From Portulaca oleracea (taxonomy: Eukaryota > Streptophyta > Magnoliopsida > Caryophyllales > Portulacaceae): a stretch of 64,000 nt of DNA. Below, one piece after another: positions 10,850-23,523 of this stretch. The DNA is taken from assembly GCA_029582165.1 (NCBI GenBank), contig CM055877.1, positions 7,245,855 to 7,309,854 on the forward strand. The letters run 5' to 3'. The number at the start of each line of letters is the position of its first letter. Position 1 is the first letter of the stretch. The translations under genes were made by a program, and so were the position numbers. Under the pieces are notes generated by a model that had not been told where the DNA came from, did not search any database, and saw nothing but the letters and a program-made list of their open reading frames with translations.

Positions 10850-13700
10850 ATGGGTTATTGATCCCAACAGATGACCCATGAAGCAAATGAATTATAAAGT
10901 TTTAAGCAAGATTATAAGGTTCCATGTGATAAATATCAATGTAACTTTTTTTAATATTTTTGTTGGATGCACTAATATAAAACTTGTCCCAAAATCACCC
11001 AAAATACAAAACATTAAATTGTCCATGATCAGTGGCCCATGAATATCGATAGAAGAAAACATAACAACCCGAAATGCTGAAAGTTCACTTGACTGGATTA
11101 CTTGCAATAAAAGCTTTATTTGATTTACAATTTTAAGAAGTTTTGATTTTCGATTGGGTTTTTGTTTGTCGGAATCAATACAATAATTGTTCCTAAAGTA
11201 ATAGATGTGGACATTACTCATATGACTTATCCTTATATTAGTGTGAAAACTAAGTGAATACAACCCCACATACCTTCTCAAAGACGTGTTTGGTTCTCTT
11301 GAAAATTGATCTCGACAACTTCTTATATACCAACATCCAAACTTGGAGTCATTAAATTATCCGAGTTAAATTTACAACTACGATGAACGGTCAATATTCA
11401 TTTTCACTTTGTAGTCCCTATTATGGGATATTTGATTTCAAAGTTTTTCGAAATATAATTTGTTATGCCTTTAACCAAAAATGACCTTTCATTGGTATTG
11501 TTAGCCAAAAGATATAAACCCACATAACTTAAGGATGTCATAAGGTGAGTTTAGTTGACCTACTAATTGAGAGGGACAAGTTGCAAATTTACAACTTGGC
11601 AAAAATGGTCCAACTTCTTGAACCATTACTTTTTCTTTCTTTTTTTTTTTGGAGGGTAGTACTATGTGATAATGTTGCAATCCTATGTTGGTCAGTCTTG
11701 TCACTTGTGTGGCCCTATTTCACCTATAACCCAATCCTATTCTAGGTGGAATTTATTTCTATTTTCAGAGTGTTGCTTTTTTTTACTTTTAGAATATCAC
11801 TATTTGCTCCCTGAATGTTCAGTATATCAACAAGAAAACAAACATCTTTTTGGAAGTTTGAAATAAATATGCAGTGTCCCTATATTTTGGGGAGGGGATG
11901 CTGTGGCATTTATTAAAGACACATTTATTCTTTTTTAGGAAAATAAAAATATTTTCTTCAAGAAAGTTTTTTTTTGGAAGATTTTTTCAGAGAGAGAACA
12001 TTACAATATTTGATTTTTATTTCAAGATATGGGAAAATTTGTAGAAAAATTTATTTAAAGTGTCCAAAATATCCTTATTTCCCATGGGAAAGTATAAGTG
12101 ACCAAAATTTATAACAGTTTACCTTCCCAAGAAAAAAAAAAACTATTCCAATACCTCAAAAAATTGTTGGAAAATGTCATGCATTTCTAACAATTGACTG
12201 GACGGGGGGCCACTTTTTTTAATGCACACGAAGAAGACCAAATCTTCAATGAATTGGCTGTTGGGTGATTTTCCGATCGTTTTTACTAAATTTCAGCGGT
12301 TATGAAAAGACAAAAATACCCCTATAGTTTTATCAAAATATTGTTCGAAGGTGCTATACATTTCTAAAAACTGATCAGGAAGGGATGATTTTTTCACACA
12401 TCTTCTCTGCACTTTCTCTCTCCTCCCCCAAATATCAATATAACTCAACCCATCAAAACTATAAATAAACTCATCTTCGTCTTCTTCATTTGTCCACCAC
12501 ACAGCCATCACCATTACCACCATCCAACCGCCACCAACACCACCGCCACTTCGGCAAAGGCTAGGAAGCCTTCGACAACGGTTGCGGCGACCCGATAGAG
12601 GTGGGTGACGCAAAAGCCGGGGAAGAAAAGAAACTTCTACATCCTTATTTTGCAATCAAATATAAAAAAAATATTGGCCAATTTGAAAAAGTTGGACCCT
12701 AAAACCCTAAACTTGAAAAAGTTGGAGAACTTTAAAGTAGAAAGATTTCAAGATTCAAATCTAAAAGTTATTATTAAATATTGTGACTTTCATTAAATGT
12801 AACGATTTAGAACTCAAATTTAATTAATTATTAAATTCTATCGTTCATGGTTTTTAACAGTTGTTGAATATGGAATAATTGGGTCTTGGTCTCAAATAAT
12901 CCCTATTTTGAGGTCTTGATCGAGAATATTTCAAATTGACATTTGACTATTAATGGTCCAAATTTTTGACATATTTTCTATCACTAAACTTTTTACTCAT
13001 TTTCAGCAATCTGAAGTCCAAAATTTGATGCATAAAATAGATAAAGTTTTATAATGGAAAATACGTCAAAAATTTGGCCCATGTCACAAAATAAATTTGG
13101 ATTATTCCTAATTAATAACCCAAAGTTAAAGATTATTTGGTACTAAAAATTCAAAATACAAGTGTTAAACTACTTAAATTATCTCTACCAATAAATCAAA
13201 GAGCTAGTTAGACCTTAAACTATAGCCATAAATTAAGGATATCTTCTTGATTTATCATTTTATCACAAGTATTTGTAATTAGAATTTCATAATTAATATC
13301 AATTAGCAATTTTTGAGGCCCGGGCGGGAGATAGAGGAATGCAAATGTGGTCTTATGCATGCTATGCTACATGAATTACGTGGAAACAAATATGTACAAG
13401 ACTCTGTTGTGTGCAATACACAACTCTATTACGCATTTTATACTAGAAAATGCAACCCTAATCTTAAAGCATGATATGACTTTTTTTTTATTAGAAGGGA
13501 AAAAAATTAAATAAAAACTAAAAAAACTAACATGACTCAAAATGAAAATAAAAAATGATATGATATGACTCGAAATTCAAACTAATGCAACTTAAAATGA
13601 AAGATGCACATGATCTAGAAACAAAAAACTAAAAAATGCACATTGATTTGCTGCATGTATGCGATATGAACAACCCCCACTTTCCCGAGGAAAAAAAAAG
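10850..13700. other. Intergenic, AT-rich, no gene seen
   Basis: Only short open stretches without codon structure or motifs. A minus-strand open run at 10892-11281 has no family signature. Around 12895-13160 two arms of similar sequence (AAATAATCCCTATT... / ...GGATTATTCCTAA) suggest an old MITE. CA/CCACC-rich sequence at 12480-12560 reads as low-complexity. Confidence 0.5.
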
Positions 13701-15829
13701 AATAAGGAAAAGTAAATCAAAAACTCTAAATGTCAAGAGTGATTTCGAAGTGAGTTTCATGACAAGGCAAAAATAGTGAAAATTATGAGTTCTCTTGTCG
13801 AACTGCCTCGTAAGTTACCATGATGCGGATATTGAGTGATGAGCGAGCCCCCAGTTGGAATGCTGCAGAACACGATATTAATGGAAGACTCGGCCTGCTT
13901 AAGTTGCATGATGGGATAGTCAGGATGTTCGACCTTGATGTCAAGGTTAAGAACCCCAAGCACTAAGAAGGATCAAGCGACAAGTCGTCTTGATTTCTTT
14001 TGCCTTTTCTCTATTCTTCTTGATTCTTTTAGGTAGGAACATGTAAGCACCAAGCCCCCAGTATCAGTGAACAAGCGTCTTCAGGTGAGTCAGAATGATT
14101 GACCTAGGTGGGTGTCACCTTCAAGTAACGCCCTACTTTGATGCAGCTGGCATCTTGTTCTACTAAAGGAGTTATCCCTCACTCAGGTATTCTGAAAGCA
14201 GGGATTAATTGACGAATCTCATACATGCACTAATGACCAAATCAGAAGAGCTCATAAGGTGATGGGGTGAAAATGGGAATGATAGAAAAGATAGTGAAAG
14301 CTCATGCCCAAATAGAGGGCGAGATAAGGTTGTGAGTGGTTCGGTGAGGGTAGCGATTAGATGTATTGGACAAAGTGGTGAATGGATGGGTAGTTCTATG
14401 GATAAAGGTTTGAACTGATGGAGTGGACGTGATGGTCTATGAATGAAATACCATGTCTCGTGGGTTTATCTCATAAGGGAAGAGATGGTCAAATGGCTAT
14501 GGTTTAATTGATTTCGGTATGAAGGGTGATCCAAGTCTGATGGGAAAAGTAGGTGTGCTTAGGTGAAATAAATCTTACAGCTTGTCAGTGTCCTTAGAGA
14601 CCAAGGTTCCCTCTCCTTTTGCCTAGCCCGCCCGATGAGGTTTTCGAGCTAGCCACTCTTTATTCTATCTCTCAAAATCCAAATGACTTGATGATGAATT
14701 TTCTCTAAAGTGAATTGCAGCGGCCGGGTCTCATAGAGGTTCTCCTACGTATCCAATAAGGAATAAGGTCATTCGTAGTTCAACAGGTGCAGCTTCAAAG
14801 GATCGATGCCTCAAGGAGGACTTTAAGACAAACTAGAGGGTTAGATGGTGAGGGGAGATGCGAATGTTTGAGGGGACGGGATGTGCACGGGTGACTTAAA
14901 CCAACAATTGCCTCTTATGCCTCTTATTCTTGGTTTCTTCTTTCTCTTTTTTTTTTTTTATTTTTTTCTTCTTTTCTCTCTCTCCTTTTTTTTTTTTGAA
15001 CTAGACTACCTCAATCTATATTTTTCTTATCAATGATATTTTTCTTAGGGATGAGGTGGTCATAAAATGAATGACCGGGTTCGTGGTAGTGGTTAAGAAG
15101 ATGGTGGGAGAAGGTAATAATGAAGGTAAAGTGGCTAGGTGGGAATGAAGGTGGTGATGATGTAGGTGGTAAGGAGTGGAAGCCTCCTATCCTAATCATG
15201 TCTTTCTGAGTTGCATGATTTATTTTACTGTGAGATTCACTTTTAAAGACTATTGGTAACTTTGAATTCTCTCCTTTTGCCTAACTTGTTGGGTGAGTGT
15301 TCAAGTTAGCTTCCCTCCTTTTAATTTTCACTCATTCACCTCTCCTTTTGCCCAACTTGTTTGATGAGTGTTTAAGTTGACCTCGCTCTTTTTTATTTGT
15401 CTCTCCTTTTGCTTAACTTCGCTTTGGCTGTGAAGCTAGCCTCTCTTCTCTCTATTAATCTTGGACTCGGGGTAGGGCACAAAAGCATATAGAAAATGTG
15501 ATGAAGATGTGAGATGGAGGAAACGAGCAGATGGGTGTGTCAGACTTGGATGGCCATATGGGTGAGTGAGCTCTTCAATTCAAATCAGTAATGCAAGTAC
15601 AAGATTCTTTCCTTAGCAGTTTAGAAGCGAATGAAGGATCGAGGAAGACAAGAGTCATAATCATAAAAGGTTTCATCTTTATTTAATGCAGCTAAGATGA
15701 ATACATTAAAAAAATCTACTTAGGATATATCCCAACTGACTCTGAAAATGAAAAGAAAAGACGCAACATGAGGGGATCGCCTAATTGATCTTTGCAGCTC
15801 GGGGTTTTGGAAAGACCCCATTTGACTTT

Positions 15830-16740
15830 GTGGTAGTCAACGTTCTAATTAGGTTTCTACGCTACGATTGGCAGTGAGAGCTTCCTGGATTGGAGCATTT
15901 CTTCTATCTTGTCCTTGAGAGTGTTGCACTTCTCGATGTCATGACCTCGCATTCTATGATATTTGCAGAACTTGCTAGCATCCTAAGTTCTGTTTTTTAC
16001 TTCAGGTTCAGCTCGAATAGGGGGAAGCTTGATCTTTCCTTCCTTAAGGAGACAGTCGAGAGCCTTCACATAGGTAGTGGAGATGGGTTGTCGCGGTTCA
16101 ACATTTCTAGCAAAGGAATTAGGAGCCCTTTGATGAATGTCAATGTCATACAAACCCATCGATGATGATCCTCCTCCTATATTTTCTCTGATGCGATGTT
16201 CGATATTAGCCATCCTTTTATCGTTTTGTAGAATCCAAAAGATCATATCCATTTTTCGGTCCAGACCTTCTATGCGTGATTGCATTTGATTTATTGCGGT
16301 AAAGAGTTTGTCCATAAAAGAATTTTCTCGCTTACCACATCTTCTTTCTTGATATCATTATGTGGCTAAGGGCGAAACTTGGTCTTCCTTCTTAGTTGAA
16401 GGAGACCGGGAGATATTTGGAGCTGTTTTGAACCTCTCCATTGGTATGTTGGACTTATGTAGTTGATTGACCCTGGAATAGAACTGAGTCCCAAGCCCAT
16501 ATAGTGATTTGCAGACATAGGGATTTCTCTCTCTATTTCACGCATGCTTGACATTTCACTATGATAAGTGTTGCTTCCATCTTCATCAAGAAAATTAAGC
16601 TCATCATTCATCCTTGCTAGCGTATCAACGATTTCATCTATTCTCCTATCATTGCCTTGCATTTGCTGTGAAATTTCAGTCAAATGTTGGGAGATGAAGA
16701 GATTGAGTTCATTGTTGCTAGGTATTCCGTTGGAGGCCAT
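15830..16740 (-). pseudogene. gag-like remnant of the LTR retrotransposon
   Basis: Two stretches are readable. MASNGIPSNNELNLFISQHL... (16740-16366) has a coiled-coil-like helix ISQQMQGNDRRIDEIVDTL. MDKLFTAINQMQSRIEGL... (16315-15983) continues past a stop into FCKYHRMRGHDIEKC, a CxxH-x3-GHxxxxC zinc-knuckle-like motif common in plant Ty3 Gag proteins. The central capsid domain is missing between or after them. Dead copy; no protease or reverse transcriptase follows. Confidence 0.65.
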
Positions 16741-17782
16741 TGGAGACAGTGGTGCAAAGAAGGCAAATTGTTTACTCCGAGTTCAAGGTCGGTCACCGGA
16801 TCCTTATTCTTCCTTTGTGGAAACCATAAACCTCAAAAATTAACCCTGACATTGACCTACCAAAAGACCTAGCGACCTACATGAGACAACCTAATGTAGA
16901 CCATGCCTATATGCTGACTCTTTCTTCTTTTTTTTTTTGTTGGCTTGACTCACCCACCATCGGGCTTGCATGAGGACCACTAGCCTAGTATGAAACTATG
17001 CATATGGGAAGGGGAAGGTCCATCGGGTCGTCATAAGATCGAGTCAACATCAAAGTCTTAATGAACTTAGATTCGAATAACGACCTGATACACACTTTAT
17101 GGATCCAATGCTACCAAGGGTTGGATAAAGTCAGACTAAGATTTTGGGCTTTAATCAAACCTCTTTGATTCAGGCCCAAGAGAGACCTTTGGGCCTTCTT
17201 TAACTTCTGCATGACTATTGCCCAAACTAAAGTGGCATTAGGAAGGAATGAGTTATGAGACTGACTCTTAGAATGAAAGAATGAACACATAGCACATAAT
17301 TTACACATAGTACAATAAGAATGCACATAGCATACAAATAGGTAATGCACTTAACCAAGGTTCTATATTCAAAGGTTTAAGGTCGGGTACCGAAAACTAA
17401 CATACTCATGTCTCTCACACGCCACAAATTCTATGGAGTTTATAGTAATGTACCCGTGTGTTTCTCGCAAAATTAAAGGGAAAATGTAAATTCATTATCC
17501 CGAGAATTTTGGAGTGCTTCATGAGTGGGAAAGTAACTTGCGATCTTCTTGAAATGTGAAGTTCATTCCTTTATGAAGTTGGAAGTACACTTTGCCCAAA
17601 AGGGGAATTTGGGTTAAATCCTAAACGGTACCTTTGGGTTCATCCCGGTTTATAAAGAAATCAAGATGGAGCTCCGTATTCTTGATGCCTAACTAAATAA
17701 ATAAAAATTAAAAGAATTAATTTCTCCTTTCAACTCGAAATTTTAAAAACCGATTTTTCAAATATTACCCTCTTAAAGTAAA

Positions 17783-17800
17783 TCCCCAATGGAGTCGCCA
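17783..17800 (-). other. Primer-binding site of the LTR element
   Basis: TGGCGACTCCATTGGGGA on the minus strand begins 2 nt after the end of the LTR. That spacing is usual for a plant LTR element. TGGCGACTCC-type sites are common after plant Ty3 LTRs. The matching tRNA was not identified. Confidence 0.8.
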
Positions 17801-17802
17801 TT

Positions 17803-18342
17803 TGTAGGACCCGGGAAAATCCCTATGGTGTCCCACGCGTTGTATGACGAGTTGAATGAGGTGTCTTAATCTTTAAAGGATTTTAATGAATTTTATTATG
17901 ATGTTCAAGTGAATCAAAATAATAAAAATCAAAAGAGTCGTCAATTAATTTTTAATGAGAATTAATAAACTCAAATTTAAACTCCATAAACCACGAACCA
18001 TGAGAATCGGATCCGGGGGTAAGGTTACGAATTCGAAAGTAAAAACCCTCAAATTCGCCCGTTCAAAGAAAGGACTCTACTAAATCGGTTAATTTAAAGA
18101 AAAGAGGAGAATTAATTAGATTAATCAATATTATTTAGTGCATATAAATGAAATAATTAAAGGTAAAAATAAAATAAATGTGAATAGTAGAATGAAATAA
18201 AAGAACAAATGCATAAACATTTACAAGTTTGCATTTAATTAGATTAATTAGAGCATCAAAATTATTATTTAAGTCAAATTTTATATCATAGCGAAGTGAG
18301 AATAAAATAAGAAAAATAATACTAACCTCAAGTTAATGCCAA

Positions 18343-18380
<38 letters not shown>

Positions 18381-18763
18381 GAAGGATAGATGAGAAGAAA
18401 GGTAAAATCACCTAGTGTCAATACTTTTATGATGATTTTTTGGTGTGGAAAAAGAGTGGAAATGATGGTGTATTTATAGTGGTGGAGGTGAGTTTATTTA
18501 TGGTGGTAGATTATAAAATATTAAGAGGATAAAATCAAATAAATGATGATTTTATTTGATTTGGAGAATGGATGAAGAATGAAATTAGATATAGAGAGAT
18601 TTTATTTGGTTTAATTTGATTTTGAGGATTTTAACATGTGGAAAATGTGTACATTTCAAAAATTCTTGGCATTTAATCCTAAATTACTCTAAAATAAAAT
18701 AAACTCAAAATAAATTACAATATTTATAAAGCCGAATTAAATGACAAAATTTCAGCGTCTACA
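17803..18763 (-). repeat. 961-bp LTR
   Basis: It begins TGTAGACGCTGAAA and ends GGGTCCTACA on the minus strand, so it has TG...CA ends with short inverted TGTAG/CTACA. One side leads directly into the primer-binding site; the other side cuts the LINE reading frame. It contains a (GAT)n tract at about 18345-18382. No partner LTR is present in the window. Confidence 0.85.
18345..18382. repeat. (GAT)n microsatellite
   Basis: About twelve GAT units in a row, inside the LTR. It may vary in length between copies. Confidence 0.95.
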
Positions 18764-19549
18764 CCATTGTTTTTTAACAATTGAATGTGGCTCGGCAAAG
18801 GAGCTCCAAAAGTGTTGATATCTGAAAATTCTACCTTTGTTGGTTAAGGTGTTTGGGGAGGTATTAAGAAAGACATAAGAGTGGTCCGAGATTGTAGAAG
18901 GTCCGTTGGAGCATTCATGTCTAGGGAATAATGCTTCCCAAGCGGGGGAAATAAGAACTCCATCGAGCTTCTCAAACACAAGGTGGCCTTTGCAAAAAAA
19001 TTTCCAAGTGTATTGTCGACCCGAGGCAGTGACATCAGAGCACGATGAATGGGCTAAAAACCTGTTCAGCCTACTAAATCTGTGAATGGGAGGTGCCTGA
19101 CCTCCCAGCTTATCCGACGAAGAGAGAAGCTCATTGAAATCTCCAATCAGACATCAAGGGAGTTGGATAGAGTTAGATAGGTCCAACAGGTCCGACCAAA
19201 ATGTGTTTTTGTCCCTCTCTTGGGTCGAGCAAGTTGTAATTAGGAAGTGGTTGTTTATATCTTTGTCAATCACCTCGCAGTGTAGAATCCTGTTTGATGT
19301 GTGGAGGATCCAAAGATCAACAGCAATTGAATTCCAAAGGCACCAAATGCCACCACAGTGATTAAAGGGCGGAATATAGTGAAATGAATCAAAACTCAAA
19401 TGGGGTAGAATTTTATTGATGTTTTCATTATTAACCATAGTTTCGAGGAGAAAAACCAAATCTGATTTGATTGAGTTACAAAGAAATTTCAATTCACCGC
19501 AAAGTTGGGTCTTACGGGCCACTTGAACATTCCAACTAATAATTTTCAT
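18764..19549 (-). pseudogene. LINE (L1-type) endonuclease, cut by the LTR element
   Basis: It starts MKIISWNVQVARKT at 19549 and shows the endonuclease/exonuclease/phosphatase signatures in order: SDLVFLLETM, GGIWCLWNS, LIGDFNELLSSSDKLGG, RQYTWKFF, HLVFEKLDGVLIS, ISDHSYVFL. All of it stays in one frame for about 262 codons. The exception is one in-frame TGA at 19154-19156, where a Trp codon is expected before CLIGDFNE. The frame ends abruptly at 18764 where LTR sequence begins. The enzyme nicks target DNA for LINE insertion. The reverse-transcriptase half should lie beyond the other end of the LTR element but is not recognised in the window. Confidence 0.88.
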
Positions 19550-19845
19550 TAAAAATTATTTTCAATCAATGGGGTGTAATGTGGAGTATCAAACAGTAGC
19601 TAGACAGCATAAGAAACTGAATACCATGGTCCAACAAGGCAAGACAATTTACAAAATAGCAGACAATATAAGAATTAATCTAATTAACAAAGGGACTTTG
19701 AATATGCACAGGAAATTGGGAATATGACTAATAAGTGGAAGAAGCTTGTTCAGATCACTCCGGTCAGCATCACAAAACACAAGCATCCATTCATAAAGGG
19801 AGATGAAGATACTCTGTAATTTTGTGCATGATAAGAAGTTTCACT

Positions 19846-20404
19846 GGTTTTTTTGCATTTTGGACCCCTAAACTTTAGGGGTGTTTATTTTTTGAACCCT
19901 TTGTTTTCAACTTTAATTTTTTTTGGACCCTAAAGTTTATAATTTGAAAAAAAAAAGAATCCTAAAGTTTGTGGGTTAAAGAAAAAGGCCCTAATTCATT
20001 CTTTGTTTTCATCCCATGTTTGAATTTATCTCCTGATTGACACCAAACTTCAAAACTAAGGTTAAAACTGATATTGAAGCTATAATACACCTCTCTTATT
20101 CATGTCAGAGCTACTTAGACCCTTGAATACAGGGGTTTAAGTAATTCCAACGCGAATAAGAGAGGTTTATTATAACTTTAATATCGGTTTTAACCTTAGT
20201 CTTGAAGTTTGACGACAATCGGGAGATAAATTCAAACATGGAAAGAAAAAGAAAAACGGGAAACAAGCTTTTTTTTCAACTCAAAAACTTTATGGTCCTT
20301 TTTTTTCAAACTACAAAGTTTAGGGTCCAAAAATTTAAAATTGAAAACCAAGGTTTCATAAAATAAACACCCCTAATGTTTGGGATCCAAAATGCAAAAA
20401 ACCC
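19846..20404. mobile_element. Mutator-type MITE with 11-bp target duplication (copy 2 of the foldback family)
   Basis: It is 559 bp, flanked by GAAGTTTCACT at 19835-19845 and 20405-20415. The left end GGTTTTTTTGCATTTTGG matches the inverse of the right end (GGGTTTTTTGCATTTTGG). The arms remain similar over about 250 bp and the core shares the CTCTCTTATTCATG motif with copy 1 at 141-746. A duplication of 9-11 bp is the mark of Mutator-class transposition. Confidence 0.9.
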
Positions 20405-20636
20405 GAAGTTTCACTACAATTTAATTTGTTTGAATAATTATGTTCTAATATTACACCACTGATGCTGGGTAACGGAATTTGCAAGACAAAACTTTTTTTT
20501 ATGTCAATTTCATTGATCAGTGGAGTACCCGTACCTCATTTTTTTTATTATATATTATGTTTATTTTAGGAAAATAAATTATCTACGAATAGGTGTTGCA
20601 ATTTTTTTGAATGTTCCATTTTTTAATTTCTAATTT

Positions 20637-20827
20637 ATGACCCATGTTCTTTGGATTGATAACATTTTCCAATCCAATCCAATCCAATTCAATCCAATCC
20701 AAACATTATACAATTTCCCCAAAAAAATTCTCTCTAAAAACACAATTCCCCCAAAAAACATCATAACTTATCCAATCAAATTCAATCCATCCAAACCTCA
20801 TTTTATCTAATCAAAAGAATAGGGTTA
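20637..20827. mobile_element. MITE rich in CAATCCAATCC, copy 1
   Basis: The left part ACCCATGTTCTTTGGATTGATAA mirrors the right part (ACCCTATTCTTTTGATTAG inverted). The body has CAATCCAATCC repeats and AAACACAATT(C/T)CCC. Related copies are at 50780-50916 and, split by another MITE, at 51108-51866. Ends are good to a few bases only. Confidence 0.6.
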
Positions 20828-20906
20828 TTATTATACTTTAGCTATTTTTATATGATTAAATATTGACTATTAGATATCCCATATATTTGCACAGATTTAA
20901 GACTAC

Positions 20907-20938
<32 letters not shown>
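20907..20938. repeat. (AAT)n microsatellite
   Basis: About ten AAT units in uninterrupted series. Confidence 0.9.
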
Positions 20939-20939
20939 G

Positions 20940-22535
20940 GAGTAACAAAATATAAATGGGAAGTGCGGTTGAGTGGGTGCTGGATGAAGTAATGCATGAT
21001 GAAAGTCATGACTCATGAAAGTGATAATGGACCCTATTTCACGTGATGAAAACACTCCCTCTTTAATTCCACTTGTGTTTTGTTGATTATTCAAAGCTTA
21101 TATTGTATCTGTATGGCTGTTGTATGGTCTTCTTTTATGAGTGTTATGATCAGGAAGGAACTTTCTAGGAACACAACTAAATAAAACAAACTTCTACTTT
21201 TTCCTCAGTCTTCATCAATCTTCTTATATTTCATGCTTTCTACTAATTAATTGGTTGACCAAATTAAATCTTCCCAACGAGTTATACTAATCAATTTGAT
21301 TTAGATTATGGGTCTGTTTTGCATGCTACTGTTTCAACCGTATATATAAGACCGTCTTATCATAAATTTATTGTAAGGTAAATAATATACATTGTGGTGA
21401 TAATTTATGAATACATGGGTAACTAATTATTTATTTGGGCTGATTTTAATAAAACTCACCCTTAATAAATTATTTAATCACATTCGTATTAAAAAGTTAT
21501 TTTAATACCAGTCACTAGTCATAGTAAAATATTAAAGAGTCACTCATTGAATTCGTCCCATGATAAGTTTACGTGAGATACTCTTACATAGTTACTATTA
21601 GTATTTTGTTTTGAGAGGGAAATATGAATTCAATATTAATGCACGTAACTAATAAATAATTATCGTTAGAAATTAATATTTATTAAGTGTTCTCTAGAGC
21701 TTGTGTTCCAACAAGCGATTACATATTAAACTTATTTTTTAATATTTTAATTTAAATTGATTTAACAATAATCTACTCCTTGAAGCTCAAACACCGGTGC
21801 ATCTAAGAAATTAGAGTTAGAAATAACCAAATTAATGCTTGCACAACTCAACCAATGATGGCATATTGTCAAGAGATAGGCACTTGGTTAAGAATTATAG
21901 ACACTCATACTCATAGACTCTCAGAGGTTTTGATTTCTTTACTCATTACTTTAGTTATATGATATCTTGAAATACTTTTACACTGAAAATAATGTGTATT
22001 TAAGTTGAAATTGAAACCTTACCGATAAACTCTTAGCTCTGTTGGTATTCGTTGCACTGTGGTATTTCATAGATTTCGGGATGGATTTCTGAGAGCAGGA
22101 ATAGTATGTTTGGTTTCCCCCATTCCCTATGGGATGGTGGACCCATTAGGCTTTCCCTGATATTGGTGATTCAATGGATGGCCCGACTTATCAATATTTT
22201 AAAAAAAAGTTGAAATTGAAACCTTAAGTAAGATTACTTTCATTCTTCAATTGTATCGTCTTGATGATTTCAAATTGTTTATGATAAATATGATCCATAA
22301 TCATACCATTTTCATACAAGAAAATTCTTTAACTTGACAAACTAGTTTACTTCCTCATCTTGGAATGGTTGAAAAAAAATGAGTGGGGTAGCAAATTTAA
22401 CTACAGCCTATTTATTGATAATCTTTGTACCCATATGGACATGCATGTCAAATTTATTTTCTTTATGTTTTAATTAAAAGCAAAGGCGAAATCATATATT
22501 AAAAACATACTACTCCTTAGGGTGAGATTGACTTA
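20940..22535. other. Intergenic, AT-rich, no gene seen
   Basis: No coding signature on either strand. Only short open stretches, ending at the left TTA duplication of the CACTA element. Confidence 0.6.
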
Positions 22536-22557
22536 CACTAGTAGAATTGGGGTCATT

Positions 22558-22815
22558 ATGCGTCCGTCAAATGGCGTCTGTTTAGACGTCAGACGCCCAA
22601 ACGTATGTTTTTTTAAAATAATGTGTAAAGTGGCGTCTGATTTAGAGGCAAACAGACGCCAAAATATTTTGGCGTCTGATTTCTGGGGAAACGGACGCCA
22701 AAGTGCAGCTGCTTTCTCGGCTGCTGTGAGGCTATTTCTTATTTTTTTTTAATATTAAACCCTATTGGCGTCTGTTTAACACTAAGCAGCGCCATTAAAT
22801 AAAGCAGACGCCATT
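22558..22815. repeat. Left subterminal hairpin motifs of the CACTA element
   Basis: Paired inverted copies of TGGCGTCTG and CAGACGCCA are separated by about 10-13 bases, for example 22631-22661 and 22671-22701. Units like these are expected binding sites of the second CACTA protein. The reading as a binding array is inferred from En/Spm. Confidence 0.85.
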
Positions 22816-23523
22816 CTGTTCAAAAATGGAGAAATTCTCTTGCTCGCCATTTTTGAACGGATCGGAAGAGAGAAAAATCGAGAGGTTAAAGAGAAGATTC
22901 AACGAAAGAGCATTTCAATTCACAAAATTTGGGTAATTTTATTAATTATTATTGTTTTTTAAATTATTAGGGTTATGTTCTTTTGTAATTTTTGTTATAA
23001 ATTTGTGATATATATATAACCGAAAAATATAATGAATATGAATTTGTGATATTAATACTTGGATGTTTTATATGTTTTAGAATTATGATTTTTATGAATT
23101 TTGGACATAAATATATGATATATATGTGAATAACGAAATAATATGGTGAATATGAATATGTGATATGAATTTTGTATGTTTTGTATATTTAGGAGGTTTA
23201 TGGTATGAATTTTTTGATATAAAATTTTTGTTATGAATAACGAAAATTACGGTGAAAAATAGGGTTTTATGATATGAATTATGTATGTTTTTATGAATTT
23301 TTGATATAAATTTGCGATATGAATAACGAAAATAGTAGTGATTGAAATGGAATTTTTGATATGAATTTTGTATGTTTTTTATATATGTTTAGGAGGTATA
23401 GGGTTTATGAGTTTTTGATATAATTTTGTGATATGATCAATGATAATTATGGTGAATATGAATTTGCATTGTGATATGTATATTGTACTCGACTGGATGA
23501 TTAAGCATGAGTAATTTTAATTC

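Larger units (their letters stand above)
13700..18763 (-). mobile_element. LTR retrotransposon, incomplete, Ty3-like by its gag remnant
   Basis: On the minus strand the order is a 5' LTR (18763-17803), a primer-binding site (17800-17783), a leader to about 16740, a gag remnant (16740-15830), and about 2 kb of non-coding internal sequence with CTCCTTTTGC(C/T)(T/C)AACTT repeats. No reverse transcriptase, integrase or protease can be read, and no second LTR is found before the left side fades out near 13.7 kb. It is either a large non-autonomous derivative or a truncated copy. The right edge inside a LINE is exact; the left edge is a guess. Confidence 0.75.

Noticed and set aside
10892..11281. 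129-codon open frame on the minus strand
   Set aside because: No recognisable domain and an AT-driven composition with no splice context.
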